Shown: piece after piece, positions 20,830 through 31,539 of the stretch
Position numbering within the stretch: position 1 is the stretch's first letter
How the letters are laid out: each line of letters starts with the position of its first letter
Source of the DNA: Dermanyssus gallinae
Lineage: Eukaryota > Arthropoda > Arachnida > Mesostigmata > Dermanyssidae
Length of the DNA: 64,000 nucleotides
Assembly: GCA_003439945.1 (NCBI GenBank)
Contig: QVRM01002067.1
Location: 1,028,501 to 1,092,500, forward strand
Direction: 5' to 3'
Notes under the pieces: generated by a model
The model's input: only the letters and a program-made list of their open reading frames with translations
The model's database searches: none
What the model was told of the DNA's origin: nothing
Program-made: the position numbers and the translations under genes

Positions 20830-22060
20830 TTTCAGATGCACCAGCGATCAGACCATATATTTGAAAAGCTCGCGGTTGCGCACTTGGTTCGTCACCTCAC
20901 CCGTAACGTTCTCCTCGATCCTGCCCAGCATGGCTTCGTCGCACATCGCACGTGCACCCAACTACTGGAAATGACACAAGACTGGGCCATGAATGTAAAT
21001 CACAATGTCCATTTCCACTGTATATATTTCGACCAGAAGAGTGCATTCGACAGGGTTGAACACGATGTTCTCATCAAGAAGTTGGTTTCGCTCGGAATCC
21101 ACGCTTCCACTGTTCGATGGTTCAAAGCCTACCTATCCGGCCGCTCGTATCGCGTCAAGGTTGACAACGTCCTCAGTCGATCCTGGCCTGCCCCGTCCGG
21201 TGTCCCTCAGGGCGGATGCGCGTCTCCTCTGCTGTACGCCATTTTTATTTTTGATATCGGCCGGCATGTCCCTCCTGGGGTGAAGTACATAGAGTACGCC
21301 GACGATCTCAAGCTCTACTGCCCTGTGAATGACAGCACCTCGCACGCTTGGCTGCAAACGGGTGTTGACGGAATCGCCCGTTGGTGTGTCGAGAACGGAA
21401 TTATTTTCTCGGCTCAGAAATGTGTCGTTCTGAAGCGTGGGTCTCCCCACGCTTCCCGTCACGAGAGACTTCGGTATACAGGTCACCGCTGACCTAACTT
21501 TTAAGGAGCATGTGCACCAGCTGGTGAAATCCTCTGCAATACTTGTAAATATGTTGTTTCGTTGCTTTATTGTCAGGGATCCCGATGTATATATAAAGAT
21601 GTACAAAGCCATAGTTCTCTTAAGACTAATGTACTGCTCCCCGGTGTGGGAACCATACCAAAAAAGTTTCCTCAATAAGCTTGAGGGCGTCCAGCGCAAA
21701 TGTTTAAGGCGATTAAGATGGCGGTGCAACCTCAACAGGGATGTGATCGCCCTACCACCAATCTCCGCCCTGTTTGTTAAACAAAATGTCTCTGCCCTCC
21801 GCATACTTCGAAGGGCAGGAATGATTGACAAATTTTTTGACATCCACTCCAACAGCCTACGTAGTGGTCACACTATTGTGCCAAAGGACACCGCTCGCAA
21901 TGAGCGTATTAATAATATATTTGCCTGGCGAATAGCTCGAATGTACCAATCCAAGCAGTTATCGCCGGAACAATTTGGTGTATCTTCATTGTTGTAACCT
22001 GTATCAACCCCTTTCAATGAAGGCGCTATTGAATTGAATAAAAAAAATATATATATAGGA
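20830..22060 (+). pseudogene. CR1/L2-like LINE, 5'-truncated second copy
   Basis: Two overlapping open pieces (20836-21492 and 21437-21997). RT landmarks: QHGFVAHRTCTQLLEMTQDW, YFDQKSAFDRVEHD (motif A), SGVPQGGCASPLLYAIF (motif B), YADDLKLYCP (motif C), then after a frameshift near 21450 FGIQVTADLTFKEHVHQL, LMYCSPVWEPY, and the C-terminal NERINNIFAWRIARMYQ. The 3' end has TATTGAATTGAATAAAAAAA. It is the best preserved member of the family also present at 1.6-3.9 kb, 1-207 and 61.1 kb. It starts abruptly in the RT just after the R1-like remnant ends, typical of 5' truncation. One frameshift and missing N-terminus make it non-functional. Confidence 0.8.
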
Positions 22061-25000
22061 TATGAGATCTCCGTTACCCCAGCGGAGATCCGCAACGCAA
22101 TTAGAAGTTTTCCTACTGACTCCAGCAAAAGCCCCAATGGAAGGCTAATTGCAGTAGGGTTCACTCTACGAAGACTTGTTTACGAATTCCTCATCAATAA
22201 ATCAATCAAGAATATTGTTGAGTTAGTTGCCTCACAGAAACTTAGCTGTGGTATTTAGGGGGTAACCTTTAACATACGACGAATTTCAGGGATGCGAGGT
22301 CCTTAATATTCCAGCACGGAAACACCTGCCGGTGCTAGCGTCTCTGAGTGTGCCTGGCCAGGGACGCGCCTTGCGACGGGAGCTGACAAAGTACTTGTCT
22401 AGGCGGCTAGATTTGCGTGTATTGAAACGCAAATTACGGCTGCTTAGATCAACTTCTGACATTGAGCAAAGCAACCACGCTTTGAAGGCCACTGCTAAGG
22501 CGGCTGTAGTCAAGAAGAAGTACAGACGAAGACGGGCCTTGGTTTACACAGGCGTGCTATCTAAAACGTCGGCAAGTGTTGGGGCGTCTGCGCCGAGCAC
22601 GGGCTCTGCACCCCGACCTCCAGATAGTTGCTGATCGTAGGGCGCTTTATAGCCGACATAGAGCAAGTTACAAAAAAACTGTTTATGGAGAATTAGCGCC
22701 GGTATGCTGAAGAGAAGGAGTTTCGCATGCTTGAGAGAGCAAACCCCATGTCTACATTCTTCGCCGGCTGAGCAAAGGCATGCACAGCATGACAAAGGAG
22801 CAGTTGCTGCAGCACTTTAGTGCTCTTCTGCTCGATGCAAACGTCCCCGCGCCTAACCCAGTTATTGCAACCGCTCACTCTGCAGCAGCCCTACATGAAC
22901 TCGCCGTTTACGGTGGAAGAAGTGGTGCAGATCTTGCGCAGGTTGCTTGAGAAGAAGAGTAGTGGTCCTGATAGGATCTATTACAAACACTGGGCTGAGT
23001 CGTCCGATGTTTTAGCAAGAGCTGTGTAATTTGTTTAATCAGATACTCAGCGGGGGACACATACCCCAGGTTTGACACGAGGCCAGACTTACTGTGCTAT
23101 TCAGAGGAAAATACGGTGACAACGTGGACGATCCAAATCTCTACCGGGGTATCGCGTCGGAACGCACTCTTACGAAAATCTTCGCTAAGTTGATTATCTC
23201 GAGGGTGTTTCTAACTGTGGAGAAGACCCTACCTCCAGAGCAATTCGGATTCAGGAAGGGTCGAGGTACACAGGACGCGATCCACGTACTCCAGTCGGAA
23301 GTTGAGCGGGTATTGGCTGTGTCCGGGGGTTACTTGTACGCCGTCTTTATCAATTGTGTCAAGGCCTTCGTCAAAGCTCCTCGTCACTTACTAGTCGATT
23401 CATTTCGACATGCTGGGGTGGGTGGTTCTTTTTTACGAGTGCTCTCCAGTTTCTTTGCTGAAGACCGCCTTGAAGTAAACATAAGAGGCAAAGACATCTT
23501 GCCACTGAGGCAAAACGTAGGGACCCCTTAAGGGGACCCCCTCAGTTGCCAGGTCTTCTCTTTGCTCATTGCAGACCTAGCCCGCCATGTGCGGAAAGAG
23601 TTTAGAAACGCCGTCGTCGTTATGTATGCGGATGACATAGTAGTGGCCCACCGGGACCGCGGCGCCATTCGTCGTATTGTCGGCGACGTAAAAAGTTACC
23701 TTCACCGTAGGGGCCTACGAATAAACTCGCAGAAGACAAAAGCCATTGAGTTTCGCCGTGGGGGTCGATTAACTGCAGCAAACGTAATACCCTGTTTTAG
23801 CCAACCGCTAGAGTTTGTCAACTCCTTCCCGTATTTGGGTCTCAGACTACACTGTACGGGAACGACCTTTACCCGGCACATCGGCCACAGGTGTCGGGCG
23901 GCTATTGCCTGAAAAGTCCCTGAAAAACATAGGGCCACTCATTTTTGTTACATTTCACGCATTTATTAGATCACAGTCATACATGCTAAGTAACAGCGGA
24001 TACATGTATCGACACTTGGGGTCTCGGATTACTTTGGACCACGAGATTTTCACATTTGGCACAGCTACACCGCGAAAAAATTATAAGACCAATACCTGTT
24101 TTAACAAATGAATTAAGCGGATAACCGGCATTTGGGCTAATTTCACGGCATTTAGCAACTATACTTAATACTCACTAAACTTCCCATTAAGTCGGATAAC
24201 CTCAAAAATGCGGTTTGGTATAGTGTTAAACAAATGTTCGATGACGTTTTGCAAAAGCTCGTCCCAAGCCTTGAAATTTTTTTTATCGGTGTAAACTTAT
24301 TGTTCGAGCCAGCTCCACACATTCTGGATGATTGGTCGAACCAGTTCTTTTTCATCCGGAAAGAGCACTCTGTGTTACTCAGTGGTCCATGACATTGCAT
24401 CGTGGGCACTCAGTGGTCCATGACATTTTATCTTGGGCGAAGTCAAGACGAGCTTTCAACGGTCAGCGGCCAATCGTTGTTTTTCTTGTGTTTTTTTGCC
24501 AATGTGTCTTCCTGAGGAAGCTTTGCACATTTTGCACGTTCGTTTGCACGTCGGCCGCCGCCGCAATTGCCTTCGCCGAGGGCGCAGAGTTCGACGCTTT
24601 CTTTAGAATTGCAGCTTGTTTTGTTCCGAAATATAATTTGGACGCCCGGAACTCTTTTTTACGGCGTATTTATTACCTAAATTAACAAAGTTATTTACTA
24701 CTTGGGAACAACACCCCAATTGACAGGAAATTTTGCGATTAGAGAGGCCGATGTCCTTATATGCCTTGATATGGACCTTTTCTTCACCCATGAGGCGCCA
24801 GCCTAAGCCTATCGTTTCAACAAAGAAAAAACTTCTAGTAGGAGGTCTGCCTTTGTTTCTGTCAAGCCGTCAGATGAGCCCAAACGTCGTTATTCTGCCT
24901 AATTCACTCGTTAAGGCATGCATCTTGCAGTGACATTATCATTTTTTCACAGTGCCAAATGTGGAAATTTCGTTGTTCAAAGTAATCAGAGACCCCAAAT

Positions 25001-26010
25001 ATCGATGGAAGTCTTCATTGTTACTCTGTGAGCATGTATCACTTTACAGGATTGGTTAAATGTGACAAAAATGGGTGGCCCTATATTTTTTTCAGGAACT
25101 GTATATGAAACGCGTTCTTTGCTTGCCGCGTACCGCAAGGAACCGCTTTTTGAATCTGCTAGCGGGTTGCGGACCGGCAGTGGAAACAATCAGAGTCAGG
25201 CTTAAGTCACCTATTACAGAACCACTGAAGGATTTCACCAAGTTGGCGATCAATGTCGTTGCCGGTTCTGCTCGCAGTGAAATGCAGCAGGGCGATCTGT
25301 GTGGGTTTGCCCTTTTCTGCATATGAGCTACAGACACGATTGCAGTCAGAATTGCAATCTTTGAAGCGCGATGGAAGGCTCTATCCGTCTCTTCAACGCA
25401 AAAATATCTCGACCATTGTTGTGGAGTGGAAACAGGCTTTGCTCTTATCTCAAGCACAAACTACGGCTGACAAGGCTAGACTACAAGCTTGCTTCGATCC
25501 GATGAGCGGCAAGTGGCCGCACGCCCTTCCCTCAGCGCAACTAGGTACGATGCTAGACAATCACACACTCCGCATTTTGTCTGGTCTGCGGCTAGGGGAG
25601 ATGGTCTGTGCAGCTCATCTTTGCAGCCGGTGCCGGTTCCCAGTTACCACAATAAGGAAACATGCTCTATGGTGCCGATAAAACGCCGACCACTTCTTGC
25701 TCGAACTAGTCTGAAAGCTGATATCTCTGCTCGTGTTGCGAAGGACCACAAGTTAGTGAAATTTAGAGAACTAAGTCCGCAATTTATCGTCCATACTAAT
25801 AGACCCATAGGCCAAGAAACGTCAATATTTTTTAAAAACCTTGGAAATAATTTAAACGCGGATACAAAAGGCCCCCGTTCTGAAGAGTACCTACTGCAGC
25901 GCGAATAGATCGAGCTTCAGCGGAGAAACGCGGCGTCAGTCGAAGGATCCCTCCGCCCTGAGATCTTGTAGAAACACTAATGTTCCGAACACTATTCTGA
26001 TTAAATAAAA
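22061..26010 (+). pseudogene. Non-LTR polyprotein (RT) remnant split by Tc1-like T1
   Basis: Begins with a linker-type segment (ISVTPAEIRNAIRSFP). It continues with a basic region (KKKYRRRRALVYTG), FTVEEVVQILRRLLEKKSSG, DDPNLYRGIASERTLTKIFA, EQFGFRKGRGTQDAIHVLQ, motif A, YADDIVVAHRD (motif C) and FVNSFPYLGLRL. After T1 is removed it resumes with RVLCLPRTARNRFLNLLAGC and a C-terminal domain with KWPHALPSAQLGTML, LRILSGLRLGEM, then a CSRC...H...C knuckle. Motif A reads LYAVFINCVKAFVKAPR: the usual Asp positions hold Asn and Val, so the RT is catalytically dead as well as frameshifted. An AATAAA lies near 26005. The initial linker may belong to a separate fragment. Confidence 0.75.
23932..25081 (-). 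mobile_element. Tc1-like transposon T1, internally deleted
   Basis: Flanked by TA (23930-23931, 25082-25083). Ends are inverted: GGGCCACTCATTTTTGTTAC at the left against GGGCCACCCATTTTTGTCAC read from the right. Minus-strand coding: HTH with IKAYKDIGLSNRKISCQLG and NKYAVKKSSGRP (24.79-24.60 kb), the first catalytic segment reduced to FRMKKNWFDQ, then directly the C-terminal segment matching NVWSWLEQ and IPNRIFEVIRLNGKF. The core carrying the remaining catalytic residues is missing, compared with T3. A 20-bp unit (ACTCAGTGGTCCATGACATT) is duplicated at 24377 and 24408. It is non-autonomous. Confidence 0.85.
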
Positions 26011-26040
26011 GTTACATTATTGTGATTGCGTTAGGACTTA

Positions 26041-26510
26041 AAAAGCTGACGAATTGGAAATATTTCGTGAATCAGTTGTGACAGTCTTGTTTGATGTCTT
26101 AAGCTCAGAAGACTGGCAGCGAAGAAGCGATGCAATAAGGCTGAATTTCCACCAACTTGACGTCCTTTGGCAAATGTACGAATTGAACCTTCAGGCGGTA
26201 GCAGCAGACCCTGCAGACTTGCTTCGTACGGTGATTACAGGAGACGAGTCTTGGGTATATAGTTACGACATCGAGACCATAGCCCAATACTCTCTGTGGT
26301 GTTTCTAAGAAGAGACTCGGTCGGAGAAATCCAGACAGAGCAGATCTAACACCAAGATTATTTTGATAGTTTTTTTTCGATTACAAGAGAATCATCGTCT
26401 ACGAGTTTTCAACTTAGTTCTACGACCAATAGTACTACTGCTGAATGCTAAGAAGATTGCGCGAAAGCGTCTGTCCCGAGGAGTAATGTTTTTACCTGAA
26501 TAAATGTGTA
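26041..26510 (+). pseudogene. Mariner transposase relic (central part)
   Basis: An 84-residue open piece (26054-26308) ends in LLRTVITGDESWVYSYDIET, the block around the first catalytic Asp and very close to the same block in M2/M3. After a frameshift, degraded matches continue: SRQSRSNTKIILIVFF, then a stretch in place of VHHEFLP. The N-terminal HTH, the second and third Asp, and inverted terminal repeats were not found. It lies directly after the end of the LINE at 22-26 kb. Confidence 0.65.
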
Positions 26511-26939
26511 TGAAAAATACTGTGAAATCAATATCGATCGATAGCGCGGAACGAATTAAAACGAAATAGATTTAAACAATGACTCAATAATCTGCTGCGA
26601 CTGAAGTGCTTGAACAGCACCACTCGCCTGTTCGTGCATCACACCTACCCCAAAAAACAGCCAATAAAATAAGTAGACCCTATACTAATCTTTTTTTTTT
26701 TTTTTGTTCTGGGAGGTTTCGGTAATGCATGATGCACATGCGCCACTAGCAGCCTGCGTGACTAGTGTGAGACTCGCAAACCCACTAAACCCGGATTCCT
26801 CCCCACCCCCCCAGGCTCGGTATTACTTTGGCATTACATCGAAACCGTCGGAGCGACCCTATACTAATCTAAAGTTGATTCAACTAGCCAACTAGTCAAA
26901 TCCGAAATGTCTGATCTTGTGACTTGGCTTAAGTGATAT
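26511..26939. other. Unassigned sequence
   Basis: No gene or element recognised. Contains a T13 run near 26691 and a C-rich patch near 26803. Confidence 0.4.
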
Positions 26940-28624
26940 TAACGTCACAGCGCACTCAAACTCCATAAATATCTTCCCGGATTAAAGTTTAGAATGGTCT
27001 TAACTAAATAAGCGTACTATCCATATTCTATCAAGACCAAGTGTAGCTTGTTTAGACTATGAATATCAATCGGCACCAGAATATAAGATAGTCATCCAAC
27101 AAATATAGAAGCGAATGTCAAAAACCTAACTTAATTTTCCGTATCAGTTGTATATTGTTTATATGACAGTTAACACCACATTTTAAATCTTATAATAGGT
27201 GCGTAGTACGATTACGAACCCACTCATCACGGCGACTATTGTGACCGTATTAAGTTGTCAAATTAGCTGGTGACAAACTGTTTATGTAGCGGTCCTGTAG
27301 ATACCAACGGTTTAATTTTAATTATTGTCGGACCATTCATCGTCAGGGTGAAACTCCACTTATCCAAACGAGAAATCTGAAGAAGGAAAAGGGGTAGCAG
27401 CTGTACCAAAACCTCCATCAATCTACGATTTTGAGCTAAACAGGAATTACTCTGTCTTCCGAGACAGCAGGCGTTTTTCGTGTTCGATCGATTTGAGTGG
27501 CACTCGGCGTTGATCGCCAATGTACGCGTTAAGTGGCAGATGACAACTGAAAACGCTACATCAGCACCGACCGTCGCTAATGGCTGTAGTTGGCTAGTTC
27601 GGCAAGCGTGTATGTATCGTGTAGTAATTGCTTCTTGTTTTATTTAGCCGCATTGCTAGACATAGTCGAAAAGTCAAAGGAAAAAGTGTACATGAACCAA
27701 GCACATAACGAGATGACGAAGCAACTATGTTGCCATAGCATCTGACGCTCTCAAGTCAGTGATTTGTACGCTATCGATCTACCATGTAATTTGCCGAGTT
27801 ACAATAAATCGCTCCGGCGGTGATATAAACGTATCATTTCGTTCTCAGCCTTCTTGCCGATTTCGGCATCCACAACCGCGGTCCATAACGATCATTTGAC
27901 GACACGGTGGGTCCTTGGTGCAAATTGCAAATGTGTGCTCATTTATATTGTCACCGACATCACCGTGCTTCGAGGGCCCCTGACGACAACGTGAAAGTAA
28001 CGAGTGTCACCTTCCGATTTCACTAAATACTGCCTTTTGTCCGTGTAGGGTGCTACTTGCTCGAATATTGCCCGTGTAATATACGTTATTGGAGTCCCAC
28101 CATTACGTTTAGCTAACTAAACTGCTAACAATTTGACTCACGGACTGAGCTTAGCGTCTCGACGATTTAACTCCAGTCCACGATGCGATGTTACCAGAAG
28201 AAGGAGCAATAGTAACTGCACTGGCTGCAATTGTCCACTACTCAATTATAGAGTACAATTCCACAAATAACAACGAACTCATAAATACAATTTCCCCAGA
28301 CGCAATCAACCACAGCCCAACACGAACAACGCAACCAAACATACGCACACGTTCGATGCGACGTATGGACTCTACTGAAATTCGCGACATAAGTCTTGTT
28401 GTTGGCTTCGTATTCTCATCGTCTGCAACTTAATCAACTGTTAGGTTATTAGTTAATAATTCGGCCTCGAACAGGGATCAAGAGCATCTGTCTCTATTAA
28501 AAATTCTAAAGTTAAAACGCCTCTTTCAACGCCTCTAGCTACTAGATTACTATACTAGATAGAGGCAGAACTAGATTTAAAAAAACGTAAAGTTAATGTA
28601 TGTAAAATATGGGGAAATGTATAA

Positions 28625-28655
<31 letters not shown>
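26940..28655 (-). repeat. Unclassified repeat, copy P
   Basis: Read on the minus strand, this matches 36508-38055 (copy Q) over most of its length. Landmarks include TTAAATCGTCGAGACGCTAA, GTCAGGGGCCCTC, a GGCAAGAAGGCTG segment, GTACATTGGCGATCAACGCC, GAGTGCCACTCAAATCGATC and a region around GAGTGGGTT. Both copies start with a (TA)n tract. Small open pieces in the shared part align at protein level (VHYSIIEY here, VHYLIIDS in Q), but indels shift frames, so coding function is not supported. I recognise no transposon family. Confidence 0.75.
28628..28655. repeat. (TA)n microsatellite
   Basis: Short alternating TA tract at the inner end of repeat P. A roughly 65-bp AT-rich sequence around CGTAAAGTTAAT is duplicated on its two sides (28567-28620 and 28663-28735). 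Confidence 0.9.
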
Positions 28656-28872
28656 CCACTAGATAGAACTAAAGCTAGATTTTTTTTTATAAAACTACGT
28701 AAAGTTAATTTATGTAAAATATGAAAACATATGTATAGACTTTCACCCCCCGACACAACGGGAATCTTGGCTGTCTTGGTCATTCGCTGGGTAAACCTGC
28801 TAATTTACTTTAACAAGCAAACTAGCACTTGCCCTTTTAAAATACGTTTGTAAATATCCGCGAAAAAGAATA

Positions 28873-29690
28873 CGGCCACCTTTTTTTAAGTGTATATTAT
28901 TTTTTGTTTAACGTTTGCCACATTACACGCATTTATTGTAACCAATCGTGGAAAGACTACATTGATACATGCTCACAGAGGAGACTTCCATCGACATTTG
29001 GGATCTCTCACTACTTTGAAATACGAGATCTCTATATTTGACACAGCTACACCGCAAATAAATGATACAGCCACTAGCAAGATGTATCTCTTGGCGAGCG
29101 AATTAAGCGGAATAACGACGTTTGGGCTTATTTTACGGCTCGACGGAAACAAAGGTAGACCTCCTATCAGAAGTTTTTTTCTCGTTTGGAGCGATGGGCT
29201 TAGGCCCGCGCCTCAGAAGCGACGAAAAGATCCAAATCAAGGCTTATAAGGACGTCGGTTTTTCTGATCGCGAAATTTCTTGTCGATTGAGGCGATGTCC
29301 CCAAGAAATGAACAACATTGTGAATTTAGATGAAACTTACGCCGTAAAAAGAGTTCCGGGCGCCTAAATGCAATTTAAGAACGAAGCAAGCGTGCAATTC
29401 TGAAGCAAGCGTCGAACTCTGCTGCGCTCTCGGTAAGGGCAGTTGTGACGGCGGATGGTGTGCACACGAACGTGCGATATGTGCAAGAGCTCCTTAGGAC
29501 GACACATTGGCTCACAAGAAAAAAACAAGAGAAAACCACGATTGTCGGCTGAAAGTTCGTCTTGACTTCACCCACGATACGATGTCATGAATTACTGAGA
29601 ACCCACAATAAGATGCAATGGGCCACTGGATGGCACAAAGTGCTCTTTTTGGATGAAAAATAGTTAAACTTCCTTAGAAATAAGTCCTTC
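28873..29690 (+). mobile_element. Tc1-like transposon T2, 3'-truncated
   Basis: The left end follows a TA and starts CGGCCACC, a diverged version of the T1/T3 terminus; the following 5' untranslated part (ACATTACACGCATTTATT, ACAGCTACACCGC, GCGAATTAAGCGG) matches T3 closely. The transposase shows the HTH block IQIKAYKDVGFSDREISCRL and then, in other frames, WATGWHKVLFLDEK, which holds the first catalytic Asp. Similarity stops there: the second catalytic region, C-terminus and right inverted repeat are absent. Stops and frameshifts inactivate the rest. Confidence 0.75.
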
Positions 29691-29939
29691 CTTGTTCACG
29701 CGACCCGACTCCCCTGGTGCTTTTTTGAGGTTTTTTGAAGAGCATTGTATTCGCCAGTAAGCCAACTACCACCAACCAGCTGACGGAAAACATTCGGTGG
29801 GGGATTTCTAAAAAAAAGCCTAAGTTTTGCCAAAAAGTCGTCCAAAATTATGTACCTTGTATAGAATTCTCACTTAACATAGCCTACTTTTCTTTAAATC
29901 AAAATGTTTGAAATTTTCAGGTAAGTCTTATAAAATATA
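29691..29939. other. Unassigned sequence between T2 and mariner M3
   Basis: No similarity to the missing half of T2 and no coding signal was seen. Confidence 0.4.
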
Positions 29940-31257
29940 CATATGGTGTTCAAAACGTATCGCGACTTTTGTTTTTTCAAAAATTATTCATTTATTCATG
30001 AATATCTATTTTGTCCCCTTCAAAGTAATCCCCATGAGATATTATACACTTGTGCCAACGGTTTTTCCAATCTTCGAAGCACTTCAAAAAACCATTTTTT
30101 TTTATCTTGTTCAGCTCCTCCTTCGATGCCGTCTTTATCTCGTCAAGCGTAGCGTAACGTCGTCCTTTCATGGGCCTCTTCAGTTTAGGGAACAAGAAAA
30201 AGTCACAGGGGGCCAGATCTGGGGGATACGGTGGCTGCGGCATCATTAGTGTGTTGTTTTTGGCCAAAAACTCGCGCACAAGCAACGATGTGTGAGCAGG
30301 GGCGTTATCGTGGTGCAAAAGCCAATTTTTGTTCTTCCACAAATCCGGGCGTTTCTGGCGGATTGCTTCGCGCAAATTGCGCATAACTTGCAGGTAATAT
30401 TCCTTATTGACCGTTCTACCGTGTGGCAAGAACTCATGATGCACCACGCCCCTGCAATCGAAGAAAACTGTCAGCAAAACTTTCACATTCGACCGAACTT
30501 GGCGCGCTTTTTTCGGTCTTGGTTCGTGCGGCAGCTTCCATTGAGATGATTGAGCTTTGGTTTCCACGTCATAACCATAAACCCACGATTCGTCACCAGT
30601 TATGACCCTCTGGAGCAAATTTGGGTCGTCGCGGACAGAGTCCAACATCTCATTAGCAATGTTCATGCGATGCTGTTTTTGGTCGCAATTGAGCAATTTT
30701 GGTACGAATTTCGCGGCGACCCGTCTCATGCCCAAATCATTGATAAAAATCGAATGGCACGAGCCAATCGATATGTTTAGGTCCTCAGCAACTTCTCTAA
30801 CGGTGATTCGACGATTGGCCAATACCATTTTCTCCACTTCATTAATTTTTTCGTCTGTTGTTGAAGTGCTCGGGCGTCCGGCACGCTCTTCGTCGTTCAC
30901 ATCTTCTCGGCCTTCTGAGAACATTTTGTACCACCGATAAACGTTGCTTCGGTCCAAGGTAGCTTCTCCGTATGCCACAGTCAACATTCGGAATGCATCC
31001 GCGCACTTAATTTCGTTTTTCACACAAAATTTGATACAGGTTCTTTGATCCATTTTTTGAATAGGTAAAAATCGAAGACTATCCAAAACACGTGCAAGCA
31101 AAGCAGCTGTCAACAATTAAGTGAACATTAAAAATGGCCGAGCTTGTCGGCATAAGTGAGAGACATGAGTACCAACATAACGCCACAAAAAATCGAAATT
31201 CGAATATATGTAACCCGCGAAAATTCAAAAGTCGCGATACTTTTTGAACACACCTCG
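29940..31257 (-). mobile_element. Mariner M3
   Basis: A 1318-bp element flanked by TA (29938-29939, 31258-31259). The right end is an intact CGAGGTGTGTTCAAAAAGTA terminus. The left end aligns without gaps but bases 2-6 are all substituted (CATATGGTGTTCAAAACGTA). It is the same family as M2 in opposite orientation, 16 kb away. It abuts the AATTC-repeat 3' tail of the full-length LINE copy B, within about 6 bp. Confidence 0.93.
29992..31053 (-). CDS. Mariner transposase (DD34D), open
   Basis: 353 residues from the ATG at 31053 (MDQRTCIKFC); the frame is open 63 bases further upstream, but that leader lies in the 5' untranslated region by comparison with mariner layouts and the usual length of about 345-355 residues. 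Two helix-turn-helix regions occupy roughly residues 1-110 (VYRWYKMF at 38-45, ISIGSCHSIF at 94-103). Catalytic residues: Asp154 in TGDESW, Asp249 in HHDNAPAH, Asp284 in DLAPCDFF, giving 34 residues between the last two, the mariner signature. The enzyme cuts element ends and joins them to TA targets in the nucleus. The conserved YSPDLAP reads YPPDLAP here. The reading frame has no stop or frameshift; activity is unproven. Confidence 0.9.
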   Translation of the reverse strand: MDQRTCIKFCVKNEIKCADAFRMLTVAYGEATLDRSNVYRWYKMFSEGREDVNDEERAGRPSTSTTDEKINEVEKMVLANRRITVREVAEDLNISIGSCHSIFINDLGMRRVAAKFVPKLLNCDQKQHRMNIANEMLDSVRDDPNLLQRVITGDESWVYGYDVETKAQSSQWKLPHEPRPKKARQVRSNVKVLLTVFFDCRGVVHHEFLPHGRTVNKEYYLQVMRNLREAIRQKRPDLWKNKNWLLHHDNAPAHTSLLVREFLAKNNTLMMPQPPYPPDLAPCDFFLFPKLKRPMKGRRYATLDEIKTASKEELNKIKKNGFLKCFEDWKNRWHKCIISHGDYFEGDKIDIHE

Positions 31258-31539
31258 TATATATTTCAATTCAATTCAATTCAGACGTGGTTTATTTACG
31301 GAACTGCATACATTCACATGCTTAAGTTCTCGTTAAGAAAAGTGGTACAAGGGTTTGGGAATAAAAGAAGAAAAAGAAGAAGATAAAGCAGCAGATAATA
31401 CCTATACCATATTATTGGCGATACTGACATACAAGGCAAAGGAGCACACTGAGTTATAACTTCATAAACATTATAACTCAAAATGACAGGTGAAAACTAA
31501 GAAATTAGATCATCGCTCTCAGTAGATTCCCTTTCTCCG

